From the NCBI GenBank assembly GCA_039707465.1, contig CM077647.1, forward strand, positions 42,345,110-42,409,109: DNA of 64,000 nt, in the 5' to 3' direction. This document shows, one piece after another, positions 48,616-60,317 of this stretch. Positions within the stretch are counted from its first letter, which is position 1. The number at the start of each line of letters is the position of its first letter. A program made the translations under genes and the position numbers. The stretch comes from Rhabdophis nuchalis. Taxonomy: Eukaryota; Chordata; Lepidosauria; Squamata; Natricidae. Under the pieces are notes generated by a model. The model did no database searches, was not told the origin of the DNA, and was given only the letters and a program-made list of their open reading frames with translations.

Positions 48616-49969
48616 GGGGTCAGGTTACCTGCAGAACTATCTTTCTCTGAGAGTATCTGCTCATTCGATCAAATTAGGTAAGGTGAGTGTCTTTCAGGTC
48701 CCTTCCCTTAAAGGCTGACATCCAAAGGGGCTGAAAGTGCCTGTTCTGAAGAGCAGGGTCTGCCTCTGGTAGATCCAACAGATTTATCTAGCCTTCTGGA
48801 AGGCCTTTAAAAGCTGGCTATTGTCCCAGCACTGAGTGAGGCTAGAGTCCAGTGCTTGTTGTGTTTCTGGGGAGTGTTTCTTTGGAGTACTTGGGGGGGG
48901 GGGGGTGTTGGGTTTTTTATTGCTCCTTAAATGCTTTTATTGTTGTGGTTGTGAGCTTCCCAGAATTATGGAACACAAAACTACATGTTTCCTAACTAAC
49001 TAAATAAATCTTCTAAAGATGGAAGGAGTACAGTATAAGGCTAAAATATATGCTTTACATGATAAAAGCTGTTGATTCAATCTCTGTCATTTCTAAGTAG
49101 GGCTAGAAAAATGTCCATCTAGAAAAATACTACCAGTCGTTTTAAACAAACAAACAAAAGGTAGATAGATCAATCCTCTCCATCAGTATGATAGCTATTA
49201 GCTAGGGATTACATTCCATCTCCTTTTATCATCATCACAAGTCTGAAATAAAACCAAAACAACAGAGCTGGCTCAAGATCAATCTCTAAGCTTTATTTGC
49301 AGTCATCTGGGCACCAATCTTTGAAGGGAAAGTAGGCCATAAATTATACATCAATAAAAAAAAGTTAGGTCTGCTTCTAATTCCTAACTGAAAATACTGA
49401 ACATGAACTACATATGTGACAAAATAAAGAAATGTGAGAATAACCTAAAACATAATTTTTAATGATTCCCAAAGTCTGCATACGTTTACTTTTGCCAGGA
49501 GTCAGACATATGTTACAAACAGACATTTCTGTTTTACCACAATGTAATTACTTCAAATAAATAATGGGTCACTAATACATGTTTTGCCTTTCTATGTTAA
49601 CAATATATTATTTTTTACATTCAAGAAACTTCAAGATATTTAATAAAATATATTTTAAAAAAACAATTATTACAAATTAAAACAATTTCCATTTTTAATA
49701 GCTATTACTCAATATACAGTTTCAGTAGCAGAGGATATATGAAACTCTGGGTTGAATGGGGGTTTCTAAACTTGACCATGAGGAGATAACACCAAGAATT
49801 TAGCAAATAAATGATCTGCTAAAAATTCTATTAAATTGAATATTCTTAGATATATGAGAATTATATTGTAGACTATTAGCAATAGTTCACAGATGCAAAA
49901 TTATGTTGATGCATATAATGAGCAATCTTGATTAATAATGGCAATTGTATCTGTAATTATTCTTATTTG
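48616..49969. other. Non-coding DNA with a G run
   Basis: A run of about 12 G residues lies at 48893-48904. Nothing else was recognised. Confidence 0.4.
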
Positions 49970-49977
49970 CCCCATTC

Positions 49978-50239
49978 CAGAGGTGGGTTGCTACCAGTTT
50001 GGCCCGATTCAGTCAACCATGCAGTAGAATGTTGGCCTGGGTCGCTGAACCAGCAGCGACTCAGGCTGGCCATGCTTCCGAACCAATACCCGGTCACCAC
50101 AGCATGGTTTTTTGGCATTTTTTTAATGTTCTGCGCATGCACAACCTATTTACAGGCAAATGCACATGCATGCAGAGTGCACATCAGGCACACATGCGAG
50201 CACCAAACTGGCAGTAATGCTGGCAGCAACCTACTCCTG
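49978..50239. mobile_element. Short hAT-like MITE (family H, copy 8)
   Basis: It begins CAGAGGTGGGTTGCTACC and ends inverted CAGGAGTAGGTTGCTGCC. A perfect CCCCATTC duplication lies at 49970-49977 and 50240-50247. Confidence 0.85.
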
Positions 50240-51414
50240 CCCCATTCCCCTTGCTTCCAAAGGCCCTATGCAAACTCAAAAGAAAATGTAACTTAGTCAT
50301 AGTCTATTCAGTTAGTAAAACACAATAGAAAATAATGGTCTTAGGGGTTGGATATGATATGGACTTTTCATTTTTTTAACTTTTTATTTATTTGAAAGAG
50401 AGCCATATTGGTATAAATAGTCAAAGCAAGGCAGAAACCAGGATACTATAGGTCCTATCTTACATAAAAAGCCAATGAGTAACACCAGACCAAACGTTCT
50501 TTCTCAGCCCTAGGAAGGGAATCATGGCAAGCCATTTCTGAAATCTTGCCAAGAAAATTGCAAGACTAATTCAGAGTCAATACTGATTCGAGACCGTTTC
50601 CGTCTTCCGGACGCAACGGACGTGTTTTGGACACGTCTGCCGCTTGTTTTCTCCAGTGGGTGTCTTTGGGGGCAGGGAGGCTCTTGCAGGGAGCCGCCAC
50701 TGTACAGGCGGCCGGCGGCAAAAAACCCCACCTCGACGGCAGTTGGGGGCCCCGTTCCCGCTTTGCCCCAATAGCCGGAGGACAGAATGCGGGGGAAGAG
50801 TCCTCTCGCCGAAGGAGTGCTGGAACAGCAGCAATTTGAACAGCAGGCTGAAAAGCCAGAACTGGAGGAATGTACCGAGGTTCTGCAACGACTGAGTGGC
50901 TTGTGAGTTTATTTTACTTAGATGCTTTCAACTTTTTAAAAGGAAGAATAGAGGGGGGAATTTGCAAAAATCCCCCCTCGGAAATAAGTGGTGCTCTAAA
51001 ATGTTCCCCGGGCTCAGGGAGGGAGAGAAAGTAACATCAGGCTTTTAATTATTTGAAAACTAAAGTATTACCATATATGGAATTGTGGTGGAAACATTGT
51101 ATCTGAATCTTGTAACAGCAGAAATGGATTGTTACTAATTCTTCACGACCGCCAAAGAGGCAGAAAAATGGCGCTTCTTTGTTCTCAGCAAGAAACTTTC
51201 TCTTTTGAAATGTGAACATTCCTTCAATTTAATAAGACTCTAAAATTTATACACAAGCCAACTCAAGTGACTCTCGGGATTTCTCCCATTGTGTGCCTTC
51301 TTTTTTATTGGATTGTATTGTAGAAATTTTCTCTCTGGACTTTATACAAGCTGTACTTTGAATTTGGACACAGACTTTCCCTTTTCTCTGACCTCAAGGA
51401 CTGCCCACCCACCA

Positions 51415-51425
51415 GACGCCATCTT
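51415..51425 (+). promoter_or_regulatory. YY1-like motif upstream of ORF1, copy B
   Basis: GACGCCATCTT lies 26 bases before the ORF1 start position, as in copy A. Confidence 0.5.
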
Positions 51426-51451
51426 ATACACAAGAACTTAAAACTTTTACT

Positions 51452-52385
51452 GTGGCAGCAAGAAAGCCTCCATCTGGCAAATCTTGGTCTGCGCCAGCTT
51501 CTACAAAAGCTAGTCCGACTCCACAACAATCAAAAATTACCACAATGCTACAAAAAGAAGCGGTGGGAGAGGACACTCAACAATCATCAATTGAGGAAAC
51601 TCTTCAAAATATAATGAAAGAAATAAAAGAAATACGCAGAGACATGATAAGTTCAAGATTGGAGCTTCTGGAAACACAGAGAGCATTAGCGGAAAATAAA
51701 CAAAAAATCGATGGGTTGGAGGGTGGGGCAGCCGAGGTGAGGGAGGAGGTGAGGGAAGCACAAAAAGAAATTGTGGATCTTACTGGTTATATGTCTAGAA
51801 TGGATTTTGAAATAATGTCTTACATTTTTAAGGTTTCAAAATGTTCCTGAGTCAGATTCAAAAAATTTAAAAGATTTAATGTCTACAATTTTAGCAGACT
51901 ACATTAAAAAGAACAAAAAATATATCTGGGGGGACATTGACCTGATTTATAGAATTAATTCAGCATATGCCAGAATAAATGATGTACCCAGAGAGATACA
52001 TGTTAAATTTGTAAGAAGGTCAACAAGGGATGAGATACTGAGAGCACAGAGAGATGGCCCATTGATATACCAGCAGAAAGAAATTGCTATTTTGAAGCAG
52101 ATCCTGAAAAAGATTCGAGAGATTAGAAGGAAATATTCCTTCCTATCCAAAAAGCTGTATAAAACAGGGGTGTGGTTCAAATGGTCAATGCCCGAAGGAA
52201 TGTTAGTGTTCTGAGAGGGGGGAAGAGTAAGAATCAAAACAGTCGAAGAGGCGGAAGCCTTTCTTAAAAAACACTCCTCAATCCTGGAGGATGAAAATGG
52301 GGGAACGGGAGGGGCCATGGCTCCGCCCAATGGCAGGAAGGAAGAAGAAGACACAATAGCAAAAAGACTCAGATCACAAAAATGA
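51452..52385 (+). pseudogene. L1-type ORF1 protein, disrupted (copy B)
   Basis: The start codon aligned with copy A reads GTG instead of ATG. The first 132 residues are open: ARKPPSGKSWSAPAST, a coiled-coil part with IMKEIKEIRRDMISSRLELL, then SRMDFEIMSYIF. A frameshift near 51830 then leads to a second open part (51879-52214) carrying MSTILADYIKKNKKYIWG, REIHVKFVRRSTRDEI, WFKWSMPEGMLVF and a TGA where copies C and D have a tryptophan or leucine context (VFWEGG). The tail EAEAFLKKHSSIL and IAKRLRSQK follows in frame. The coiled coil, RRM-like and C-terminal domains of ORF1p can thus all be traced. Confidence 0.87.
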
Positions 52386-52649
52386 TTTTTTCTTTCATAC
52401 ATTGTAATTCCTAATGGATGCTAATAGAAACAAATGATTGCATGGAATTTATGATATGATATGATATGTATGTACCTCTTTCCACCTTATATTGAAAGAA
52501 TTTTGTATGAAGTCTCGGAGGCGGCCATCACCTCCGACATGGAAGCCCTAAAATATTTCTATTCATATCCTATATACCCTTTTTCCTTTTAAAAATTTGT
52601 AAAAGCAATAAAATTATTGTTACAAAAAAAAAAGAGTCAATACTGATTC

Positions 52650-53354
52650 AAAGGAACACCCACCCTCCCTCACAAAAAAAAAACCCTTCAAAAGACAAAA
52701 AAAGATTTATGGGTTTGGAAGACTAAGATACTAAAATATTTTCAGGTCCATTAAGGAAAATTGCTTATTAGTCTAAAATAGGAGTGTGCAACCTTTAAAT
52801 TACATTGGGAACAATAATGCAAAAAGTAAGCCAATCAGCTGGATGAAGCCAAAGAAGTAAGCTCAAAATCAATGAAATGCAACAATTTAGTACAATTAGT
52901 TGTACTTTGCCTTTATTATTTTTACAATTAAGTTAAAGGGCTAGAGATATCCAACATGCCTTCCTTTTCCTATTTTCCTCGCAACAACTACTCTGTGAGG
53001 TAAATAGAGCTGAGAAAGAGTGACTGGCCCATGATCACCTAGCTGGCTTTCATGGCTAAATTGGGACTAAAACTCATAGGTTCTGCCTTTCCAGCATACT
53101 GCAACATTGTAAGCTAGTATTATGGATTACGTCTGCCAGCCATCAATATTAATATTGTTAGCATCTTATAAGCACAAAAATAAAAAGGTTTACACTTTCA
53201 TTACTAAGGAAGGAAAAGTGCCAATGGATTTCTACTCATTCAAGCTAATTAAAAATTTCAAATGTTATATAGAAAGCAAATTTCCTGGAGAAGGTCTATC
53301 TATCTGGTTGCTCAGAATCAACACTGACTTGATGGAACAGAAAATAGGAATCAC
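52650..53354. other. Non-coding DNA between two ORF1-only elements
   Basis: No gene or named repeat was recognised. Confidence 0.4.
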
Positions 53355-53654
53355 AAAAAGCAAATCCATTCTTTTTTTTTTTTTAATTGAAAAAGTTTTA
53401 TTGGTTTTACATTTTTTAACAGGATAGGGTAATGGTTACAAAGAAATTTTGAGAGCATTCACGTCAGAGTCGTCGGACCTTCCGAGACCTCAAAATACAC
53501 ATTAAAAAAAGTTAACATAGAAAACATTTTCCATACCACTACAAGATGGAAGCAAGTACATTTACCTAAATTCTCCCTTCCATGCTGTCAGACATTTACA
53601 AAAAGTCCGGATAGAAATATTATACAAAATTGTTCAAGAAAAATCAAGGCAAAG

Positions 53655-54503
53655 TTATTTTTTCGATCTAAGTCTTTTGGCTATTGTATCTTCTTTCTCT
53701 CCTCCCTGGCCCCCCGCGGGCGGGGCCGTGACCCCCTCCGTCCCCCCTGGATCTTCCCCCAGGGCAGAGGAATGTTTTTTAAGAAAGGCTTCCGCCTCAG
53801 CAACTGTTTTAATCCTCACTCTTCCTCCTTCCCAGAACACCAGCATCCCTTCAGGTGTCATCCACTTGAACCAAATCCCGTGATCAAACAAGGTTTTAGA
53901 CAAGAAGGAAAATTTCCTTCTTGAATCTCTAATTTTTCTAGGGATCTGCTTCAAGATAGTGACCATTTCTCGTTGATAAATTAAAGGTTTCTCTCTCTGC
54001 GCTTTCAGGATTTCCTCTCTGGTTGACCTTCTAACAAATTTCACATGTATCTCTCTAGGCACTTCATTCATCTTGGCATATGCAGAATTAATTCTATAGG
54101 CTAGGTCAATGTCCCCCCTGATCTCATCTTTGGGTTTTTGTAAATAGTCTGCTAAAATTGTACTCATAAGATCAGGTAGGCATTCACCAGATTCCTCAAG
54201 AACATTCTGAAATCTCAAAAAATATGTCATTCTTTCCATATCTATCCTAGACACATGCCCATTTATTTCCCCCACCTCATTAGAAACATTTTTAATCTCT
54301 CCCTTAGCCCCCTCCAGCCCCCCCTCCAATTCCTCGGTCTTCTGTGTATTCTCCAACACTTGCTTCCGGGTATCCAATAGTTCCTTTTTAAAAGTACTAT
54401 TTTCAGCCCTCTGGGCCTTTATTTCTGATATCAAAGTTTGCATAGAGGTTTCAAGAGAAGCCATCCTTTGTTCCAAATTTACAAGTGCTGCTTCTTGTGC
54501 CAT
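53655..54503 (-). CDS. L1-type ORF1 protein, intact frame (copy C)
   Basis: The product is 282 residues, starting MAQEAALVNLEQRMASLE. Residues about 8-85 are heptad-rich and predicted to form the trimerising coiled coil. Residues 94-101 (YFLRFQNV) begin an RRM-like domain that continues through DLMSTILADYL and DIDLAYRINSAYAKM. REIHVKFVRRSTREEI (150-165), WFKWMTPEGMLVFWEGG and RVRIKTVAEAEAFLKKH form the C-terminal domain. This is the order of L1 ORF1p, a cytoplasmic RNA-binding chaperone. The tail is charged and ends IAKRLRSKK. The ATG follows a YY1-like motif at conserved spacing. The uninterrupted frame implies either a recent insertion or recent selection on the source. It is transposon-borne, not a host gene. 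Confidence 0.9.
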   Translation of the reverse strand: MAQEAALVNLEQRMASLETSMQTLISEIKAQRAENSTFKKELLDTRKQVLENTQKTEELEGGLEGAKGEIKNVSNEVGEINGHVSRIDMERMTYFLRFQNVLEESGECLPDLMSTILADYLQKPKDEIRGDIDLAYRINSAYAKMNEVPREIHVKFVRRSTREEILKAQREKPLIYQREMVTILKQIPRKIRDSRRKFSFLSKTLFDHGIWFKWMTPEGMLVFWEGGRVRIKTVAEAEAFLKKHSSALGEDPGGTEGVTAPPAGGQGGEKEDTIAKRLRSKK

Positions 54504-54530
54504 GGTTAAAAGTTAGAGTCACTGCCACCA

Positions 54531-54539
54531 AAATGGCGT
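54531..54539 (-). promoter_or_regulatory. YY1-like motif upstream of ORF1, copy C
   Basis: AAAATGGCG on the plus strand, one mismatch from AAGATGGCG, lies about 28 bases before the ORF1 ATG on the element strand. Confidence 0.4.
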
Positions 54540-55174
54540 TTTCCGGGTGGGGCTGGTGGGGCAGATCAGGAGCTCAGTTCAATTCAGGGCTGTGAAGTTG
54601 CAAACAATTCAGAAACCAAAAGAGACACAATTTCCCAAATCAGCAAATAGTAATAACGAAGGTATTCCAGAGAAGAAGTCACAAATCCATCAAAAAAATT
54701 TTTTTTTCAAAAATCCAGAGAGAGTCCTGCTTTCAAAGAGACGCTGGAAATTTTCCTTAGTTGAAATAGTCAGGCAGAGACAAAGAGAAGCCACTTCCAC
54801 CGCCCATCTAGCCAGAGGGAGAGAGTAGCTAAAAAAAGAATTTTTTAAGCTCAGCCAGACCTAGAAACAATGTTGCAGAAAGTCACAATCCACTTTCCCT
54901 TGTTAAAGACCGTCCGGAGTGAAAGTTTCCGCTTTCTCTTTGCAGAGAAGCCATCTTAGCGTGCCGCTTAAATCCGAGGGGTTTTTTTTTTAAATTAAAC
55001 ACCCCCCTCCCAGTCCGTTCAGCCTGGCTGGCAGCAAGGAAAAAAAGGTGTTCTTTTAAACTCACTCCCTCTCGCAGCTGAAGCCTCGGCGATCCGCCCG
55101 ACCTCTCCGTTCAGCCCTCTCCATTAAAGCGAATGGCACCGACAGCCGTTGGAGAAGGAAAAGCAAATCCATTC

Positions 55175-56744
55175 TGATACTGTCATCCGTTATAAGAGTT
55201 TATAAAAAATATTTCAATTGTATGTGGACATATTTTAAGTACCTAGACATATTTTAACTATTACACTGACTCTAATGGGTAATTTGTATTTGTATCATTT
55301 TCATTACAGAATCAAAAAAACTATATTTCCACAAGAAGAGCTGCAGTTTTGGTAAATTAAAATTAAATTATGAATGCCTTGAATTACATCGATCTAAGCT
55401 TTTAATATTTATAATCTTAAATAAAACACAAAGCTTATTCTTTCCAACCCTATGAGTGTGGAAGAACACCAGGCAAGGTCAAGGTGGATATGCAAGCAGT
55501 AGTTTATACTGACACAAATCAAATTAAAGTGGGTGCGAACATATGTGGAGAGGGAGGGAATAATGGAGGGAGGGATGTTTTTAAATACAGTCTGTAGATT
55601 AATAAAAGAGCAATATTGGCAATTACAATGTGACATATTCAGATAAAGTATTCATCAATTGTACTAAAATTGTCATTGTTTTCCTCAAGAACTTCTGGGT
55701 GAATATTTATATAGGTACAAATAATATTGTAATTTAAAAAACTATATGCTTTTTAATTTTTGAAACATAGAAGTAGTTTCCCAAAAGAGCTGCTGTTACT
55801 ATGATATGATTCTTTGAAATCTTGTTCTAATGCAGGAAACCTATTGTTCAAGAAATTGCCATTCAGATCTAGATAAGCTTATCCAGTCAGAGTTATAGAA
55901 AAATAACTTCTTGTTTTGTAAACATTTGTGGTATATTATAATCCAGGGCTTTGGTGATTAACAGTCCATAAAGAGATTATGAGCAAAGCTATCAGTTTAA
56001 TCTAGCAAGGCTTTCTATCCAGAATCTCAGAAAGAATCAGATGGTTTTGGTAGTCAGACATTGATGCAGCCACGTTTTCTGAACCAACATAGTGAATTTT
56101 TTAAAACCCAAGAGAATTAAAGCCCCATTTACTCCATATGTGATGCATCATAGGAAGAAAAAAGAAAAGAGATTTCATGTGGAATCATATATGAAATAAC
56201 ATGCTGCTTGCAATCTCCAATAATTCATCTGCAGAGCACAATAGCAAGGGTACGTTTTGGGATCTTCATTGTCTTCACAATAAATCATTGTGAAAATCTG
56301 TTTTCCAATAGCTACAGGCAAGAAACTGCTTTAAATTTAATATCTCTCTGCTGCTCCAAATGCATCAACATTTGCTAGTGTACTATATTAGATATATGGA
56401 ATACCAACAAAGCCTTGATATCACCTCTTAAGTATATTAACGCTTTAGTTAGAGGAAAGAAAATGCATACTGTGAACAGCATGTGATCATAGTGCACATT
56501 TTCTTTACTCCCAACTAAAGCTATCATGTACTTAAGAGGTGACAGGAAGGTCTAATTCAAACAGAGCTTTTCGTTCTTGGATGCACATTTAAGCAAGCAT
56601 TGCACCAAAAAGAATTGAGAGAACACAGGAACTTAAGACAAATTATATAAATCACTACCCAGTGAATCAGTAAATTACTCTATTTCTAGCGTACCTTTTT
56701 AGAATGGATTGCGTACCTTGCATGTAGGCACCATTCCCCTATCT
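55175..56744. other. Non-coding DNA
   Basis: No gene or named repeat was recognised. Confidence 0.4.
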
Positions 56745-56958
56745 CAGTGGTGGACAAACTCGTTAGTCAACAGAGCCAAATATCAACAATACCAAGATTG
56801 AAATTTCTTTTGAGAGCCGGAAGGTGTGGCCTGTTTTGTGGGAATGGCTCAGCAGTCATGTGACTGGGTGGGCGTGGCCAACTTGGAAAATATGGTGAAA
56901 CTCACTTAACGACGGTCTTGGTTAGCAACCAAACTTTTAGGTTCAATTGTGGTCATAA

Positions 56959-57029
<71 letters not shown>

Positions 57030-57336
57030 TTCTTCCTCTCTTTCTCTCTCTCTCTCCATTTCTCTCTCTCTCTTTCTTTCTCTCTCTCTTTCACTTTTTC
57101 TCTTTCTTTCTGTCTCTCTTTCTTTCTTTCTCTCTCTTTCTTTCTCTCTCTTTCTCTTTCTTTCTTTCTCTCTTTCTTTCTTTCCCTCTTTCTCTCTTTC
57201 TTTCTTTCTCTTTCTTTCTTTCTCTCTTTCTTTTTCTTTCTTTCTCTTTCTCTCTTTTTCTCTTTCTGTCTCTCTTTCTCTCTTTCTTTCTCTCTCTCTT
57301 TTTTTCTCTTTCTTTCTGTCTCTCTTTCGGTCTCTC

Positions 57337-57375
<39 letters not shown>

Positions 57376-57430
57376 TTCTTTCTTTCCCTCTTTCTCTCTC
57401 TTTCTCTCTTTCTTTCTTTCTCTCTTTCTT

Positions 57431-57461
<31 letters not shown>

Positions 57462-57842
57462 CTCTCTATCTCTGTCTCTCTCTCCTTCGTCCACCCATCT
57501 CTGTCACTCTGTGTGTGTGTGTCTGTCTGTCTCTCACTCACTTAATCAGTCTCTATCTGTCTCTCCCTCCCTCTCTCTGTCTCTCCCTGTCTCTGTGTGC
57601 GTCATTCTCTCTGATTCTCTCCCTCCCTCCCTCTCTCTGTCTCTGTATGTCTGTCTCTCCCTCTTTCCCCCGTCTGTCTCCGATTCAATCCCTCCCTGTG
57701 TCATTCTCTATCTGTGTCTCTCTCCGTCTCTCTCTCTCTCCCTCCCTCTCTTTCTCTCTGTCTCTGTCTGTCTGTCTTTCCCTCTCTCCCCCTCTGTCTC
57801 TCTCTGTGTCTGTCAGTCACTCCCTCTCTCCCCTCTCCTCCC
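56959..57842. repeat. Long polypyrimidine (CT/CTTT)n tract
   Basis: Nearly 900 bp of C and T on the plus strand: pure (CT)n at first, then CTTT/CTCT mosaics, then CTGT-containing units towards the end. Such a purine/pyrimidine mirror-type tract can form triplex DNA and is prone to length change. Confidence 0.95.
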
Positions 57843-57939
57843 CCCACCCCGGGAAGCAGCGGAAGGGCCGGCATGCCGAAGGTTACAGATGCCTCCTCCC
57901 GCAGCGGGCGAGGGAGCAGGCGGGGCGAGCACCCAAGGC

Positions 57940-58228
57940 TACCGTCATCTTAAGCACCACCGAGGCTGTCGCCGAGCAAGTCGCCCAGCAGGGGTGTCAG
58001 GCAGGGAAGCCGGTCGCGTCTCCATCGCGACTCCCTCCGGCGGGCACCACGGTGCATGTTCTGGGGCCGTGTGTCCATCTCCCTCCCAGACACGCAGCCC
58101 CAGAAGTGTGCCGTGATGGCTGTCGGAGGGAGCCTGTGGAGATGTGCCCGGCTTCCCTGCCCGATGCCCCTGCCGGGCGACCTGCCAAGCGACCTTGGGT
58201 GGTGGGAGATGTGTGTCGCAAGGCTCGG
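57940..58228. repeat. Large GC-rich inverted repeat 1
   Basis: Words such as 'ggcagggaagccgg', 'ctccctccg' and 'ttctggggc' on the left reappear in reverse complement on the right. The axis lies near 58085, between 'ccatctccctccc' halves, with arms of roughly 110-140 bp at moderate identity. Confidence 0.75.
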
Positions 58229-58232
58229 AACC

Positions 58233-58496
58233 ATGCAGGAACTCAGCGCTTTTCCACGGTGTAGAAAAGATAAGCGCATGCAGATCCTGCAGAATTACAG
58301 TGCAAATTCCAATCACTATGAAGTCTCCGAGACTGTAATCGGGCAGGGCATGCGCGCGCCTATCTTTTCCGCGCGCATGCCCCACCCGATTACAGTCTCG
58401 GAGACTTCGTAGCAGTTGGAATTTGCGCTGTAATTCCGTAGGACCTGCATGCGCCTATCTTTTCCACACCGTGGAAAAGCGCCAAGTTCTTGCACG
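58233..58496. repeat. Large inverted repeat 2 (hairpin)
   Basis: Arms of about 125 bp meet at an axis near 58364. 'gcgcttttccacggtgt', 'gaattacag', 'gcaaattccaa' and 'gtctccgagactgtaatcgg' on the left arm have close complements on the right. The centre is 'gcatgcgcgcg' and its inverse around a loop of about 10 bases. Its transcript would fold into a long stem. Confidence 0.88.
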
Positions 58497-58634
58497 GCCC
58501 CTGATCACTCCAGACGCCATCAGGGAAGAGGAGGAACGTGAGGGGGACCTTGCAGATGGCCCTCCGGCAGCGCACAGACTCACCGCTGCTTCATGCGGCA
58601 TTCTGTGGACAGAGACAGTGACAGGCAGACAGAG

Positions 58635-58637
58635 AGA

Positions 58638-58684
<47 letters not shown>

Positions 58685-58695
58685 GGAGGGAGGGA
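58635..58695. repeat. (GA)n tract
   Basis: A nearly pure AG repeat on the plus strand, complementary in type to the CT tract at the other end of the same element. Confidence 0.85.
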
Positions 58696-58789
58696 ATCAG
58701 AGAGAGACTGAAGAGCCACATTCAAGGGGCCAAAGAGCCGCTTGAGGCTCGCGAGCCGCGGTTCTATCTATCAGACCACTGCTCTATCT

Positions 58790-59099
58790 GATTCGTTTTT
58801 CTCCCTCCCCAGGCTTCAGGAAAGCCTCCAGAGACTGCAGAGGGTGAAAAAGGGCCCCAACAGGCCAACCTGTTTCCAAACTTCCAGCTAGGCTGTTGGG
58901 GCCATTTTTTCCCCTTCTCAGCCTCCAGAGGCTTTCCTGAAGCCTGGGGAGGGAGAAAAATGTCCTCCCCTGGCCCTCCAGAAGGGTAAGAAATAAGTTG
59001 GCCAGAACGTGCATGCGCACCGGAGCTAATGGCTGGTGTGCCACCAAATATGGCTCTGCGTGTTACCTGTGGCACCCGTGCCCTAGGTTCGTCATCACA
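58790..59099. mobile_element. Partial hAT-like element related to 42116-42479
   Basis: The right end 'gtgttacctgtggcaccc ... cgtcatcaca' matches the right end at 42440-42479. The left part carries an inverted repeat ('ccccaggcttcaggaaagcc' near 58809 and its complement near 58926). The left terminus is missing. Confidence 0.55.
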
Positions 59100-59104
59100 G
59101 CCCT

Positions 59105-59884
59105 AAGAGATACAAACCAAGTAGAGTTTGGAGATAGAACATCACTTCATATCACTGATAATTATGCTGATGTGAAAAAATGAGATGCATTGCCTCTTCT
59201 TATGATTCAGTCTGTTTGACACCAACAGACTGTAATTAAAACAGAACTGCTAAGATTCAATAAAGAATTCCTCTCAGGAAACCAAAGTATATTTATTCAA
59301 GGAAAATGGAATCCACCAGATAGTCCAATGCAGACAATACATAGTTGGCTCTCCTGAATACAAGGAGGGAGTGAGAGAGGGAAGAAGAGGGGGGAGGGGA
59401 AGGGAGGGAGGGGAGGAAGTTCCTACTTTTGTTTCATATATTGGTTGAAATCCTAACAGGAATCCTTGAAGGGAATATATATTAAACAGAACTCTAGGAA
59501 TCATTTAATTCAATATAAAGTGTGAAAACCAAGGAAATAAGACATTTATCATTCCCTTTGGAAAAACCACTTTTTTCTTATTTATAGAAAGGCTGTCAAG
59601 GAAAAGAAAAGAATTTTCATGCCAGGACCTGTTTGAAATCCCTCAAACTTAATTAATTAGTAGCATTCTATCATGGTAGGAAACTGTCAGTTGAGTTCAT
59701 AAAATCAATAGTGAAACTTCCAATACAATTTCAGTCAGAGTTTTGAGTTTATATATTTCTCCATAATCAATGTATTTTGTTTAGGGTTTACTTCTCAGTT
59801 TAAATCTTTTGCAGTAGTAAATGTTATAATCACTGATGATACATTCTGTAATTTAAAGTGTTCTTTACTATGTGAATAATAATT
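59105..59884. other. Non-coding DNA with a G/A-rich patch
   Basis: A GGGA-rich patch lies at about 59364-59418. Nothing else was recognised. Confidence 0.4.
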
Positions 59885-60118
59885 GAGCCATGGTTGTCCA
59901 GTGGTTAGACTACAGTACTGCAGGCTACTTCTGCTGTTGGCTGCCAGCAGTTCGACAGTTTGAATCTCACCGGTTCAAGACTGACTCTGCCTTCCATCCT
60001 TCCAAGGTTGGTATGAGGACTTAGATTTTTGGAGGCAATATGATGGCACTGTAAACTGCTTAGAGAGGGCTTTAAAGCACTGTGAAGCCATATATAAATC
60101 TAAGTACTATTGCTGTTA
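59885..60118 (+). repeat. tRNA-derived SINE, near full length
   Basis: It opens GAGCCATGGTTGTCCAGTGG followed by TTAGACTACAGT (A-box region). 'gacagtttgaatctca' fits a decayed B box about 60 bases on. The body includes 'tctgccttccatccttcc', and the tail 'ctgtgaagccatatataaat' ends in a short TATTGCTGTTATT tail. The layout is that of squamate tRNA-headed SINEs mobilised by a LINE. It encodes nothing and is probably inactive. Confidence 0.75.
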
Positions 60119-60317
60119 TTTTGCTAACTGAAATACAGTAATGCCTTTTGTGTGAAAAGCATATCATATATGTAAAGGAACTTAGCTCTTTTAGACGCCA
60201 TGATCAAAACAGAATTTGTAAAACTGATTTGATTGATTACTGTATTGGCATGCTTAATCAATAATATTTTATTTTACCTGTAGTGTTTCATAGTTATGGC
60301 CTCTGGTTGTAACATAT

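Larger units (their letters stand above)
50590..52632 (+). mobile_element. ORF1-only L1-like retrotransposon, copy B
   Basis: It is bounded by a perfect 17-bp duplication, AGAGTCAATACTGATTC (50573-50589 and 52633-52649). The 5' end (GAGACCGTTTCCGTCTTCCG) aligns with the start of copy A, followed by 'cggacgtgttttggacacgtc' and a shared 5' UTR of about 860 bp. ORF1 remains come next, then a 3' UTR with TGAAGTCTCGGAGGCGG and an AATAAAATTATTG-A(n) end. ORF2 is absent and there is no gap where it could have been. Confidence 0.88.
53372..55158 (-). mobile_element. ORF1-only L1-like retrotransposon, copy C
   Basis: On the minus strand, flanked by the perfect 16-bp duplication AAAAGCAAATCCATTC (53356-53371 and 55159-55174). 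A poly(A) tail (poly(T) here) starts at 53372. About 280 bp of 3' UTR, an intact ORF1 and about 655 bp of 5' UTR follow. The 5' UTR is unrelated to that of copies A and B: it is GC-rich with 'cggcgatccgcccgacc' and a second AAGATGGC motif at 54947-54954. Confidence 0.9.
56745..58781. mobile_element. hAT-like element expanded by simple and palindromic DNA
   Basis: It starts CAGTGGTGGACAAACTCG and ends AGACCACTG. The flanks CCCTATCT and CTCTATCT form an 8-bp duplication with one mismatch. Sub-terminal words 'gagccaaatatcaaca' and 'cttgaggctcgcgagccgcg' are typical of hAT MITE ends. Inside lie a fragment of the 5266-type TIR element (56895-56955), a polypyrimidine tract of nearly 900 bp and two large inverted repeats. 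No transposase is seen, and the long open frames are simple-sequence artefacts. Confidence 0.75.

Noticed and set aside
56906..58264. Open frames up to 448 codons (SLSLSL on the plus strand, ERERKE on the minus strand)
   Set aside because: Direct translations of the long CT tract; all frames on both strands look equally open.
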